NCBI RefSeq assembly: GCF_900117425.1
Contig: NZ_FPEH01000014.1
Location: 62,001 to 126,000, forward strand
Direction: 5' to 3'
Origin: Novosphingobium sp. NDB2Meth1
GTDB lineage: Bacteria > Pseudomonadota > Alphaproteobacteria > Sphingomonadales > Sphingomonadaceae
DNA length: 64,000 nt
The notes beneath the pieces were generated by a model. The model saw nothing but the letters and a program-made list of their open reading frames with translations. It was not told the DNA's origin and ran no database searches. The position numbers and the translations under genes were made by a program. Below, in pieces: positions 43,445 through 52,593 of the stretch (the stretch's first letter is position 1; every line of letters starts with the position of its first letter).

Positions 43445-45541
43445 ATGAGCGGATATGTCGAGCGTTCGGGGCTGCAGGTGGCGGAGAGCCTTGCCTCATT
43501 CATCGAGGCGCGCGCACTGCCGGGGACGGGGCTGACGGCGGATGCCTTCTGGGCCGGAGCGGCCGATGTCTTCGCGAAGTTCGCGCCGCGCAATGCCGCG
43601 CTCTTGGCGAAGCGCGAGGACCTGCAGACGAAGATCGACGCCTGGCACAAGGCGCGCGCCGGACAGCCGCAGGACATGGCGGCCTACAAGGCGTTCCTGA
43701 CCGAGATCGGCTATCTGGTGCCGGAGCCCGCGCCGTTTTCGGTCTCGCCGCAGAACGTTGACGCGGAACTGGCGACCACCGCAGGGCCGCAACTCGTGGT
43801 GCCCATCCTCAATGCGCGGTTTCTGCTGAATGCGGCGAATGCGCGCTGGGGCAGCCTCTATGATGCGCTCTATGGCACCGATGCCATTCCGGGCGCGGCG
43901 GCGGGCAAGGGCTATGATCCGGTGCGCGGCGCAGAAGTTATCAAGTGGGCCAAGGCGTTTCTGGATCAGGCGGTACCGCTGGCTTCGGGCTCGTGGACGG
44001 ACTGGACCGGCGGCGAACCGGCGCTGATGGACGCAGGCCAGCTGGTCGGCAAGGCCGGCGCAAACCTGCTGTTCAAGCACAATGGCCTCCACATCGAAGT
44101 GGTGATCGATCCCGCTCATTCTATCGGCAAGGATGATCCGGCAGGCATCGCCGACGTCGTGCTGGAAGCGGCGATTTCTACCATCTGCGACTGTGAGGAT
44201 TCGGTCGCGGCGGTGGATGCCGAGGACAAGGTCATGGCCTATGCCAACTGGCTGGGGCTGATGCAGGGCAATCTCGAGGACACCTTCGAGAAGGGCGGTG
44301 AAATGATGACGCGGCGGCTGAATGCGGACCGCGTCTATACCGCGACTGATGGCAGCCCGCTGACGCTGCACGGCCGCTCGCTGCTGCTGGTCCGCAATGT
44401 GGGCCACCTGATGACCAATCCGGCCGTGCTGCTGCCGGGCGGCGGCGAGGCGCCTGAGGGTATCCTAGACGGCATCGTCACCAGCCTGATCGCGATGCAT
44501 GACATCAACGGGGCGCGCCGCAACAGCCGCACCGGCTCGGTCTATATCGTGAAGCCGAAGATGCATGGGCCGGAAGAAGCCGCCTTCGCCAACGACCTGT
44601 TCGATGCGGTGGAGGACTTGCTCGGCCTCGCGCGCCACACCCTCAAGATCGGCGTGATGGACGAGGAGCGCCGCACCAGCGCGAACCTTGCCGCCTGCAT
44701 CCACGCGGTGAAGGACCGGATCATGTTCATCAACACCGGCTTCCTCGATCGCACCGGCGACGAGATGCACACCTCGATGCAGGCCGGGGCGATGCTGCGC
44801 AAGGGCGACATGAAGACGACTCCGTGGATCACTTCCTACGAGGATCGCAACGTGCAGATCGGCCTCGCTTGCGGGCTTTCGGGCAAGGCACAGATCGGCA
44901 AGGGCATGTGGGCAATGCCCGACCGCATGGCTGACATGCTGGTGCAGAAGGTGGGGCACCCCAAGACCGGCGCGAACACCGCATGGGTGCCTTCGCCGAC
45001 CGCCGCGACGCTGCATGCCACGCACTACCACAAGGTCGACGTGTTCGCCCGGCAGGTGGAGCGCCGCGCGGAAGGCATCGCCAGCCTCGATGCGCTGCTG
45101 ACCATTCCGGTGGCGGCGGGGCAGAACTGGTCGGAAGCGGATATCCAGGCCGAGATCGACAACAATGCGCAAGGGATTCTGGGCTATGTCGTGCGCTGGG
45201 TCGATCAGGGGATCGGCTGCTCCAAGGTGCCCGATATCAACGACGTCGGCCTGATGGAGGACCGCGCAACGCTGCGCATTTCGAGCCAGCATATCGCCAA
45301 CTGGCTGCTGCATGGAGTGGTGACGCCGGAGCAGGTCGATGCCGCCCTGCTGCGCATGGCTGCCAAGGTCGATGCGCAGAACGCGGGCGATCCGCTCTAC
45401 AAGCCGATGGCGAGCGATCCCGAAGGCAGCTTGGCCTTTCAGGCGGCGCGGGCGCTGGTGTTCGATGGTGTATCGCAGCCGAGCGGCTATACCGAACCGC
45501 TGCTGCATGCGTTCCGCCAGAAGGTGAAGGCAGCCGCCTGA
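43445..45541 (+). CDS. glcB: Malate synthase G
   Basis: A 698-residue enzyme that condenses glyoxylate with acetyl-CoA to malate in the cytoplasm. Length and sequence fit isoform G (for example [24 protein letters not shown] metal block, [27 protein letters not shown], and [17 protein letters not shown]). AGGAG lies 8 nt before the ATG at 43445. It is the first gene of an operon with glycolate oxidase subunits, so the pathway from glycolate to malate is encoded in one unit. Confidence 0.96.
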   Translation: MSGYVERSGLQVAESLASFIEARALPGTGLTADAFWAGAADVFAKFAPRNAALLAKREDLQTKIDAWHKARAGQPQDMAAYKAFLTEIGYLVPEPAPFSVSPQNVDAELATTAGPQLVVPILNARFLLNAANARWGSLYDALYGTDAIPGAAAGKGYDPVRGAEVIKWAKAFLDQAVPLASGSWTDWTGGEPALMDAGQLVGKAGANLLFKHNGLHIEVVIDPAHSIGKDDPAGIADVVLEAAISTICDCEDSVAAVDAEDKVMAYANWLGLMQGNLEDTFEKGGEMMTRRLNADRVYTATDGSPLTLHGRSLLLVRNVGHLMTNPAVLLPGGGEAPEGILDGIVTSLIAMHDINGARRNSRTGSVYIVKPKMHGPEEAAFANDLFDAVEDLLGLARHTLKIGVMDEERRTSANLAACIHAVKDRIMFINTGFLDRTGDEMHTSMQAGAMLRKGDMKTTPWITSYEDRNVQIGLACGLSGKAQIGKGMWAMPDRMADMLVQKVGHPKTGANTAWVPSPTAATLHATHYHKVDVFARQVERRAEGIASLDALLTIPVAAGQNWSEADIQAEIDNNAQGILGYVVRWVDQGIGCSKVPDINDVGLMEDRATLRISSQHIANWLLHGVVTPEQVDAALLRMAAKVDAQNAGDPLYKPMASDPEGSLAFQAARALVFDGVSQPSGYTEPLLHAFRQKVKAAA

Positions 45542-45557
45542 GCCGGAGACCCCGCCG

Positions 45558-47051
45558 ATGTCGATTGCCATGCCGGTGCCCGATGCCGAGACGCTCGCCA
45601 AGCGCGAGCGGATCGCGCGGGCGCTGCGGGCGATCGTGCCGGGAGAAGGCGTGATCGATGCGCCCGAGGCGCTGCGGCCGTGGGAATCGGATGGGCTGAC
45701 CGCCTATCGCCAGCCGCCGATGCTGGTGGTGCTGCCCGAAACGACAGCGCAAGTCTCTGCCGTGCTCAAGTGGTGCCATGCCGAGGGCGTGAAGGTCGTG
45801 CCGCGCGGGGCGGGGACTTCGCTATCAGGCGGCGCGCTGCCGCTGGCGGATGCAGTGCTGCTGGGGCTGGGCAAGTTCAAGCGCGTGCTCGAGGTGGATT
45901 ACGAGGACCGCGTGGCGGTGGTGCAGCCGGGCGTTACCAACCTTGCGATCACGCAGGCGGTGGAGGGGCGCGGGTTCTACTATGCGCCCGATCCTTCGAG
46001 CCAGATTGCCTGCACGATCGGCGGCAATGTCGCGGAGAATTCCGGCGGGGTGCACTGCCTGAAATATGGCCTGACAACCAACAACGTGCTGGGCGTCGAG
46101 ATCGTGATGATGGACGGTGAGATCGTCCGCCTCGGCGGTCGGCATCTCGATCCTTGCGGGCTTGATCTTTTGGGCGTGGTGGTGGGCTCGGAGGGGCTGC
46201 TGGGCGTCGTCACCGAAGTGACGGTGCGCATCCTGCCCAAGCCCGAGACCGCGCGCGCGGTGCTGGTGGGCTTTCCCGATGCAGAGCAGGCGGGTGCCTG
46301 CGTCGCGCAAGTGATCGCCGAGGGGATCATCCCGGCGGGCATGGAAATGATGGACCGGCCTGCGATCCACGCGGCGGAGGCCTTCGTGCAGGTCGGCTAT
46401 CCGCTCGATGTGGGGGCGCTGCTGATCGTCGAGGTCGATGGCCCGGCGGCGGAGTGCGATTTCCTGATCGGAGAGATCGCGCGGATCGCCGGCGCGAACG
46501 GCGCGGTCACCTCCCGCGTTTCGGAGAACGAGGCGGAGCGCATGGCGTTCTGGGCCGGACGCAAGGCGGCGTTTCCGGCGGTGGGGCGGATTTCGCCGGA
46601 CTACCTCTGCATGGACGGGACGATCCCGCGCCGCCGCTTACCCGACGTGCTGCGGCGGATGGAGGAGCTTTCTGCCGAGTATGGCCTGCGGGTGGCCAAC
46701 GTTTTCCATGCGGGCGATGGCAACCTGCATCCGCTGATCCTCTACGATGCCAATGTGCCGGGCGAGCTCGACAAGGCGGAAGCGTTCGGCGCGGACATCC
46801 TGCGGCTCTGCGTTTCGGTCGGCGGGGTGCTGACGGGCGAGCATGGGGTGGGGATCGAGAAGCGCGATCTGATGCCGGAGATGTTTTCCGAAGCCGATCT
46901 CAAGCAGCAGCAGCGGGTGAAGTGCGCGTTCGATCCGGAGTTGCTGCTCAATCCGGGCAAGGTGTTTCCGGTGCTGCACCGCTGCGCCGAGCTGGGGCGG
47001 ATGCACGTCCACCACGGCGCGCTGCCGCATCCCGAGCTGCCGAGATTCTGA
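45558..47051 (+). CDS. glcD: Glycolate oxidase subunit GlcD (FAD-linked)
   Basis: A 497-residue flavoprotein, the catalytic subunit that oxidises glycolate to glyoxylate. The FAD-binding PCMH block is present (VVPRGAGTSLSGGALPLADA) with IGGNVAENSGGVHCLKYG. The FAD-linked oxidase C-terminal domain ends in GDGNLHPLILYD and GEHGVGIEKR. It starts 16 bp after glcB, and its stop codon shares one base with the glcE start. E. coli GlcD is of the same length. Confidence 0.95.
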   Translation: MSIAMPVPDAETLAKRERIARALRAIVPGEGVIDAPEALRPWESDGLTAYRQPPMLVVLPETTAQVSAVLKWCHAEGVKVVPRGAGTSLSGGALPLADAVLLGLGKFKRVLEVDYEDRVAVVQPGVTNLAITQAVEGRGFYYAPDPSSQIACTIGGNVAENSGGVHCLKYGLTTNNVLGVEIVMMDGEIVRLGGRHLDPCGLDLLGVVVGSEGLLGVVTEVTVRILPKPETARAVLVGFPDAEQAGACVAQVIAEGIIPAGMEMMDRPAIHAAEAFVQVGYPLDVGALLIVEVDGPAAECDFLIGEIARIAGANGAVTSRVSENEAERMAFWAGRKAAFPAVGRISPDYLCMDGTIPRRRLPDVLRRMEELSAEYGLRVANVFHAGDGNLHPLILYDANVPGELDKAEAFGADILRLCVSVGGVLTGEHGVGIEKRDLMPEMFSEADLKQQQRVKCAFDPELLLNPGKVFPVLHRCAELGRMHVHHGALPHPELPRF

Positions 47052-48178
47052 TGCTGGAGCCAAGGGACGCGGCAGAACTCGCCGAGATTGTCGCTGATGC
47101 GGCGGCGCGCGGGCGAAAGCTGGAACTTCGTGGCGGCGGTACCAAGGCGGATTTCGGCGCGCCGCGTGAGGCGGTGGTGGTCTCGCTGGCGGGGCTGACG
47201 GGTGTGGTCGATTATGATCCGGCCGAACTGGTGCTGACGGTGCGGGCTGGCACCCCGCTTGCCGAAGTGCAGGCGCTGGTCGCGGCGGAAGGGCAGATGC
47301 TGGCGTTCGAACCTTGGGGCGAGCCGGGGGCGACCATTGGCGGGACCATTGCGGCTGGCGTGGCAGGCTCGCGGCGGGTGACGGCGGGCAGCGCGCGTGA
47401 TCATCTGCTGGGGCTGATGGCGGTTTCGGGGCGCGGCGAGGTGTTTGTCGCGGGGGCCAAGGTGGTCAAGAACGTGACCGGCTATGACCTGCCCAAGCTC
47501 ATGGCCGGGTCGTGGGGCCGGATCGGGGCGATGGCCGACCTGACTGTCAAGGTTCTGCCGGTCCCTCGCGAGGTGGTGACGCTGGCGGCGCGCGGCCTGT
47601 CACCCGAGGCAGCGCATGCCGCGATGGCCTGTGCGCTGGGGAGCAATGCCGAGGTTTCGGCGGCGGCGGCGCTTTCTGACGGCACGGTGCTGCTGCGCGT
47701 CGCAGGTTTTGCGCCATCAGTCGCGGCGCGGTGTGCGGCGCTGCCGGGATTGCTGGCGGGGCATTGCGGGTTGGCTCGGCTCGAGGATGCCGCGCCGCTT
47801 TGGCAGCAGGCGATGACCGGCGAGGGGTTGAAGGGCGCGGTGCGCTGGGACGTTCATCTGCCGCCGCGCGCTGCGCCCGCGCTGATTGCGGCGCTGCCCG
47901 CTGGTGCGGAGTGGGCAATGGATTGGGGTGGTGGACGCGTCTGGGTATGCTGCGATGCCGAAGATGATGCCGTACGCCAGCTTGCGGCGGGGTTGGGCGG
48001 TGAGGCGCGGCTGGTTGCAGCGCCCGAGGCCATGCGCGAACGGGTCCCGGCATTCCACCTTCGCGCAAAGGGTGTGGCGGCACTAGAAGCTCGCGTTCGC
48101 CGCTCGTTCGATCCTGCCGGGGTGTTCGTCACCGGCCGTTTTCCGGAGGACGCGGATGCAGACGCAGTTCTCGCCTGA
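47051..48178 (+). CDS. glcE: Glycolate oxidase subunit GlcE (FAD-binding)
   Basis: A 375-residue FAD-binding subunit of glycolate oxidase, related to GlcD but lacking most of its catalytic half. It keeps the flavin-binding blocks LRGGGTKADFG and GATIGGTIAAGVAGSRR, then VVKNVTGYDLPKLMAGS. The ATG at 47051 overlaps the glcD stop by one base (TGATG), and the 3' end overlaps glcF by 23 bp, so the three subunits are translationally linked. Confidence 0.94.
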   Translation: MLEPRDAAELAEIVADAAARGRKLELRGGGTKADFGAPREAVVVSLAGLTGVVDYDPAELVLTVRAGTPLAEVQALVAAEGQMLAFEPWGEPGATIGGTIAAGVAGSRRVTAGSARDHLLGLMAVSGRGEVFVAGAKVVKNVTGYDLPKLMAGSWGRIGAMADLTVKVLPVPREVVTLAARGLSPEAAHAAMACALGSNAEVSAAAALSDGTVLLRVAGFAPSVAARCAALPGLLAGHCGLARLEDAAPLWQQAMTGEGLKGAVRWDVHLPPRAAPALIAALPAGAEWAMDWGGGRVWVCCDAEDDAVRQLAAGLGGEARLVAAPEAMRERVPAFHLRAKGVAALEARVRRSFDPAGVFVTGRFPEDADADAVLA

Positions 48179-49457
48179 GGCGCTCGCCGATCCGGCGATG
48201 GCAACGTCCGAGGGCGTGATCCGCAAGTGCGTGCACTGCGGGTTCTGCACCGCGACGTGCCCGACCTACGTGCTGCTCGGCGATGAGAACGACAGCCCGC
48301 GCGGGCGGATCTATCTCATCAAGGACATGCTCGAAAACCAGCGCGAGCCGGGGCCGGAAACGGTCAAGCATGTCGACCGCTGCCTTTCCTGCCTTGCCTG
48401 CATGACGACCTGTCCTTCGGGCGTGAACTATATGCACCTCGCCGATCACGCGCGGGCCTATATCCACGAGAACTACCGGCGGCCCTGGCCAGAACGGGCG
48501 ATGCGGCGGTTGCTGGCATGGGTGCTGCCCTATCCGGGGCGGATGCGGCTGGCTCTGGAGCTGGCGCCACTGGGGCGCCCGCTGGTGCCTTTGATGAAGC
48601 GTTTGAAGGCGCTGCGCCCGCTGGCGGCGATGGTTGCGCTGGCGCCGGCGCGCGTTCCGGCGCCAGTGCTGGTCCAGCCCGCGCGGCGTGCCGACGCCAA
48701 GGGCCGCGTCGCGCTGCTGCAAGGCTGCGCCGAGCCGGTGCTGAGCCCGCAGGTGCGCGCGGCGACGGTGCGGCTGCTGGAGCGGGCAGGGCGGGAAGTG
48801 GTTTTTGCGCAGGGCGAGGGCTGCTGCGGCGCGCTGGTGCACCACATGGGGCGGGAGAGCGATGCGCTCGAGGCGGCCCGGCGCAATGTCGATGCCTGGA
48901 TGCGCGAGATCGAGGGCAAGGGCCTCGACGCTGTCATCATTACAACCTCGGGCTGCGGCACCACGATCAAGGACTATGGTCACATGCTGCGCGCCGACTC
49001 CGCCTACGCGGAGAAGGCGGCTCGGGTGAGCGCGCTGGCGATGGATGTCAGCGAGTATCTGGCCAAGGTCGGGCTTCCTGTCGCTACCCCGCGCGGGATG
49101 ACCGTCGCCTATCACCCGCCCTGTTCGCTGCAGCATGGGCAGAAGGTGACCGAAGCGCCGAAGCGGCTGCTGGCCCTTGCGGGTTATACCGTGCGGCTCC
49201 CGGCTGAGGCACACCTGTGCTGCGGATCGGCGGGCACCTACAACATCCTCCAGAGCGAACTGGCCGGCCAGCTCGGCGCGCGCAAGGCCGAGCGGCTGGC
49301 TGCGCTGGAGGCGGACGTCATCGCCACCGGCAACATTGGCTGCGCGGTGCAGATTTCGAAACATTCGGGCCTGCCCGTCGTCCACACAATAGAACTGCTC
49401 GACTGGGCGACCGGCGGGCCAAGACCACAAGCACTGAAACACCTTCCCCAGGAGTAA
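48156..49457 (+). CDS. glcF: Glycolate oxidase iron-sulfur subunit GlcF
   Basis: A 433-residue electron-transfer subunit. Two 4Fe-4S ferredoxin motifs are seen: Cys25-x2-Cys28-x2-Cys31-x3-Cys35 and Cys76-x2-Cys79-x2-Cys82-x3-Cys86. Two CCG domains follow (GEGCCGALVHHMG and HLCCGSAGTYN), the usual quinone-linked module. Electrons from glycolate probably pass to the quinone pool through it. It overlaps glcE by 23 bp and precedes glcG by 5 bp. Confidence 0.95.
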   Translation: MQTQFSPEALADPAMATSEGVIRKCVHCGFCTATCPTYVLLGDENDSPRGRIYLIKDMLENQREPGPETVKHVDRCLSCLACMTTCPSGVNYMHLADHARAYIHENYRRPWPERAMRRLLAWVLPYPGRMRLALELAPLGRPLVPLMKRLKALRPLAAMVALAPARVPAPVLVQPARRADAKGRVALLQGCAEPVLSPQVRAATVRLLERAGREVVFAQGEGCCGALVHHMGRESDALEAARRNVDAWMREIEGKGLDAVIITTSGCGTTIKDYGHMLRADSAYAEKAARVSALAMDVSEYLAKVGLPVATPRGMTVAYHPPCSLQHGQKVTEAPKRLLALAGYTVRLPAEAHLCCGSAGTYNILQSELAGQLGARKAERLAALEADVIATGNIGCAVQISKHSGLPVVHTIELLDWATGGPRPQALKHLPQE

Positions 49458-49462
49458 CTGCA

Positions 49463-49894
49463 ATGACCCGTATTACCCTTGATCAGGCCCAGACCATCGT
49501 CTCGGGGGCCATCAGGGAAGCGCGCGCGCTCGGCCTCAAGCCGATCAGCGTCGCTGTGCTCGATGCCGGCGGCCATATGATCGCCTTCGGGCGGGAGGAC
49601 GGCTCGTCCAACCTGCGCCCGCAGATCGCGACCGCGAAAGCCTCCGGCGCGCTGGCGCTGGGTGTTTCCTCGCGCACCATCGGCGAGATGGCGATCGAGC
49701 GGCCGACGTTCGTCAACGCGGCGGCGGGCCTCAATCCGGCAGGCATCGTGCCTGCAGCGGGCGGCGTGCTGGTGCGCGCGGATGGCCCAGATGCCGGAGC
49801 CGTGATCGGCGCGGTGGGCGTGACGGGCGATACCAGCGACAACGATGAACTCGCCGCGCTGGCCGGCATCAAGGCCGCGGGGCTGGCTGCATAG
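49463..49894 (+). CDS. glcG: GlcG/HbpS family protein of the glycolate operon
   Basis: A 143-residue small protein of the GlcG/HbpS family, often found in glycolate and other catabolic operons. HbpS members bind heme, but the function of GlcG is not settled. The motif VAVLDAGGHMIAFGREDG and the C-terminal GAVGVTGDTSDNDELAALAG are diagnostic. AGGAG lies about 8 nt before the ATG at 49463. Its 3' end overlaps the convergent flavoprotein gene by 26 bp. Confidence 0.9.
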   Translation: MTRITLDQAQTIVSGAIREARALGLKPISVAVLDAGGHMIAFGREDGSSNLRPQIATAKASGALALGVSSRTIGEMAIERPTFVNAAAGLNPAGIVPAAGGVLVRADGPDAGAVIGAVGVTGDTSDNDELAALAGIKAAGLAA

Positions 49895-50876
49895 AGGCCG
49901 ACGCAGCGGCGGTTTCCCAGTCGCCGGTCGCAAGCGCTTTGGGTGACCAGCCGTCCTCGCGCATCACCCAGCGCAGCGGCAATGCATCGCGCCTGCGGAC
50001 CATGCGCCGCGTGCGGAAACGCCAGAACCGTTCGGCGCCCTCGAAAGTTGCGACTTTGGAGGCGTCGTGCACCAGTTCGGCGTCGCCGGAAAGCTGCAGC
50101 AAGTCGCCCGTCTCGAAGCTGGCGAAGACGAGGCCCGCCTTGCCGTTGGTGAGGATGTTGCCGAGCGTGGAGAAGAACTTGTTCCCGGCGAAATCGGGGA
50201 TCGTCAGCGTGGCATCGGCATCGACGCGGACGAAGCCTGCTTTGCCGCCGCGATGCGACACGTCGACCCGGCGCACGCCCTTGTCGGGGTCTGCGTAGGA
50301 CGCGACGAAAAAGGTGTCGGCTGCGGTGATGGTGCGGCGCGCTTCTGCATCGAGCGTGGCGGCGGTCTCGACCGCACCGGTGGATACCTGCTGCGGATCG
50401 CGGACGAAGGCGTAGTCGCGCAGCTGGATGTACTGTGGGCAGTTGCCGAAGCTTTCCTCGACCGCGACGGCCATCTGGTCCTCGCCAAGCGCCGCGAGCC
50501 TCCCGTTCAGCCGATTGCGGCGGCGGGTGTGGAGTTCGATGCCCAGCAGGCCGACCGGGTCTCCCGCCAGCATGCCGCTGCGCGCCGGATCGCCGTTGTC
50601 CGGCGGCAGGCGCATGTGCAGCGCATCGTCGGTGGGCGCGGCAAGGAAGCCGGGCTGGCCGCAGAGCAGCGTTGCCCAGGCATCACCTTCGGCGTCGACG
50701 CTGCCAGCGACGATGAAGGGTAGCTGCGCGTAGAACGCGCGGTGCTGATCGAGCAGGAAGCGGCGGATCACGCGGCTGCCGAGATCTGCCATCCGCTCCG
50801 CCGCGCCTATGCGGGCCTGCAATTCGCGTTCGCCGGCGTGCCAGGGGCCGGGACCGGTGTTCGGGTCATCGCTCAT
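49869..50876 (-). CDS. Pyridoxamine 5'-phosphate oxidase-fold flavoprotein
   Basis: A 335-residue protein of the PNPOx-like family (the long two-module form that often precedes ferredoxin reductase domains, here alone). Visible blocks are WATLLCGQPGFL, GIELHTRRRNRLNGRL and, in the C-terminal half, SYADPDKGVRRVDVSHRGGK with FFSTLGNILTNGKAGLVF, which resemble FMN-binding sites. The ATG at 50876 is preferred over one seven codons earlier. A GST gene follows upstream on the same strand; a hairpin (50905-50930) lies between them. The substrate is unknown. Confidence 0.8.
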   Translation of the reverse strand: MSDDPNTGPGPWHAGERELQARIGAAERMADLGSRVIRRFLLDQHRAFYAQLPFIVAGSVDAEGDAWATLLCGQPGFLAAPTDDALHMRLPPDNGDPARSGMLAGDPVGLLGIELHTRRRNRLNGRLAALGEDQMAVAVEESFGNCPQYIQLRDYAFVRDPQQVSTGAVETAATLDAEARRTITAADTFFVASYADPDKGVRRVDVSHRGGKAGFVRVDADATLTIPDFAGNKFFSTLGNILTNGKAGLVFASFETGDLLQLSGDAELVHDASKVATFEGAERFWRFRTRRMVRRRDALPLRWVMREDGWSPKALATGDWETAAASASMQPAPRP

Positions 50877-50904
50877 CGGTCGGTTCCTTGGCGGCATGGG
50901 GATC

Positions 50905-50930
50905 GGGGCGCACCGCGATGGATGCGCCCC
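50905..50930 (-). terminator. Hairpin between GST and PNPOx-like genes
   Basis: GGGGCGCA (50905-50912) and TGCGCCCC (50923-50930) form an 8-bp stem with a 10-nt loop. No T-run follows, so termination strength is uncertain. Confidence 0.4.
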
Positions 50931-50938
50931 GTCCGGGG

Positions 50939-51559
50939 TCAGGTGGCGGCAGAAAGCCCCACCGCGGTTTCGGCAAAGGGAGTGAAGCCCGGCAGCGCCT
51001 CGATCCGCCGCAGGAACGAGCGGACGAGGGGGTAGGCGGCAAGGTCAACGTTGCCTTCGGGCGCGCGGGCGACATAGCTGTAGATCGCGACGTCGGCGAT
51101 GGTCGGATGGTCGGCCACCAGCCAGTCCCGCCCCGCCAGCGCGGCTTCGAGCCTTGCGAGCAGGACATGGGCGCGGGCGATCACTTCATCGGGGTTGTAC
51201 TTGGCGCCGAAGATGGTGACGAGCCGCGCGGCCGCCGGGCCAAAGGCGACATCGCCCGCCGCAACCGAGAGCCAGCGCTGCACGCTGGCGGCACCGGCGG
51301 CATCCTCCGGCAGCCAGTCGGTCCGGCCGGTCTTGCGCGCAAGATAGACGAGGATCGCATTCGAATCCGCAATCACCGTGCCGTCGTCGTCGACCAGCAC
51401 CGGCACCTGGCCGAAGGGATTGAGCGCGAGGAAGGCGGGCTGCTTGTGCTCGCCGGTCTTGAGATCGACTTCGATCAGTTCGGGTGCAAGGCCGAGCAGG
51501 GAGGCGAACAGGCGGGCGCGGTGCGAGTGGCCCGAAATGGGGTGGTGATAGAGCTTCAT
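50939..51559 (-). CDS. Glutathione S-transferase
   Basis: A 206-residue GST with an N-terminal thioredoxin-like domain (about residues 1-78; the cis-Pro block [20 protein letters not shown] binds glutathione) and a C-terminal helical domain (about 85-206, with [16 protein letters not shown]). The active-site residue near [13 protein letters not shown] is probably Ser. It could conjugate or reduce small electrophiles. The ATG at 51559 has AAGGA upstream. A DUF1348 gene lies 115 bp upstream on the same strand. Confidence 0.9.
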   Translation of the reverse strand: MKLYHHPISGHSHRARLFASLLGLAPELIEVDLKTGEHKQPAFLALNPFGQVPVLVDDDGTVIADSNAILVYLARKTGRTDWLPEDAAGAASVQRWLSVAAGDVAFGPAAARLVTIFGAKYNPDEVIARAHVLLARLEAALAGRDWLVADHPTIADVAIYSYVARAPEGNVDLAAYPLVRSFLRRIEALPGFTPFAETAVGLSAAT

Positions 51560-51674
51560 GGGATTGTTCCTTTTGACGGGCGCAAGCTCTCGGTCCCCGC
51601 CGCACGGCGCGGCGGGGCGAATGGGCTCGCATTTGGGGGAGGTGCCGGCGCCGGATCAGGCCCGGCGGTTGGCG

Positions 51675-52139
51675 TCAGAAACCGAAGTGGCTGAGGCCCG
51701 GATGGTCGTCGGGCCGGCGGCCGAGCGGCCAGTGGAACTTGCGGTCGGCTTCGGTGATGGGGTGCTCGTTGATATTGGCAAGGCGGCGCGCCATCAGGCC
51801 GTCGGCGTCGAACTCCCAGTTCTCGTTGCCATAGGCGCGGAACCAGTTGCCGCTGTCGTCGCGGTATTCATAAGCGAAGCGCACCGCGATGCGATTGCCG
51901 CTGTGCGCCCAGACTTCCTTGATCAGCCGGTAGTCGAGCTCGCGAGTCCATTTGCGGGTGAGGAAGGCCTCGATCTCGGCGCGGCCCGAGATGAACTCGG
52001 CGCGGTTCCGCCATTGGCTGTCGGGCGTGTAGGCGAGGGCGACGCGCGCCGGGTCGCGGCTGTTCCAGCCATCTTCGGCCAGCCTTGCCTTCTCGGCGGC
52101 AGTTGCGTCGGTGAACGGGGGCAGCGGGGGGCGGCTCAT
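51675..52139 (-). CDS. DUF1348 / SnoaL-like nuclear transport factor 2-fold protein
   Basis: A 154-residue cone-shaped NTF2-like protein. [20 protein letters not shown], then [20 protein letters not shown] and [13 protein letters not shown], mark the DUF1348 family. The ATG at 52139 has GAGGAG about 7 nt upstream. No enzymatic role is established for this family. Upstream its frame is continuous with a coding remnant (52140-52496). Confidence 0.85.
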   Translation of the reverse strand: MSRPPLPPFTDATAAEKARLAEDGWNSRDPARVALAYTPDSQWRNRAEFISGRAEIEAFLTRKWTRELDYRLIKEVWAHSGNRIAVRFAYEYRDDSGNWFRAYGNENWEFDADGLMARRLANINEHPITEADRKFHWPLGRRPDDHPGLSHFGF

Positions 52140-52496
52140 GTGATGTCTCCTCGGCGGGTAACCGGTCTGTCCGGCTGAAAGCGGATTAGGGCATTCACGC
52201 TGACGGGAGGAGTAGGGCGTTTGTGGAACCACCCTCTCGTAATCCGGAAGGAAAGCTTTGGATTCGTCGAGGCCGGCGATCTCGAAGTGATACTGCCCGC
52301 GCTCCTCGTTCACGCTGATGTTGACCATGCCCTCCGCAAAGCCAGCCGGGTAACAATCGAAATCGGGCAGAGACCCGCGGCCCTTGGGCGTGAAAGCAAA
52401 GCGCGGCGCGAGCACCTGCGCCATCAGCGGGCTGGCCGCGATTGCCTTCAGCGTGTCGTTGATAGCTCTGCCACGATTGCCATTCTCTGAATTATC
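52140..52496 (-). pseudogene. Unidentified coding remnant at the island boundary
   Basis: The minus strand is open from 52496 (after a TAA) to the DUF1348 gene in the same frame, and the first 70 residues look coding: [20 protein letters not shown] is followed by a Pro/Gly/aromatic-rich, balanced sequence ([20 protein letters not shown]). There is no proper start and no stop before the DUF1348 start. It looks like the 3' part of a gene whose 5' end was removed when the adjoining segment (52.5-60.6 kb) came in. The family was not recognised. The remaining gap to 52593 is AT-richer and should hold the ABC operon promoter. Confidence 0.45.
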
Positions 52497-52593
52497 TTAT
52501 CAATATGACATTGTGAAATCGCCAGTTCCCGGTAACATTGGCGTTCGGCAATATCTGCGCTTGGGGCTGCGCAAAAGCCGATTGTCATGACTA

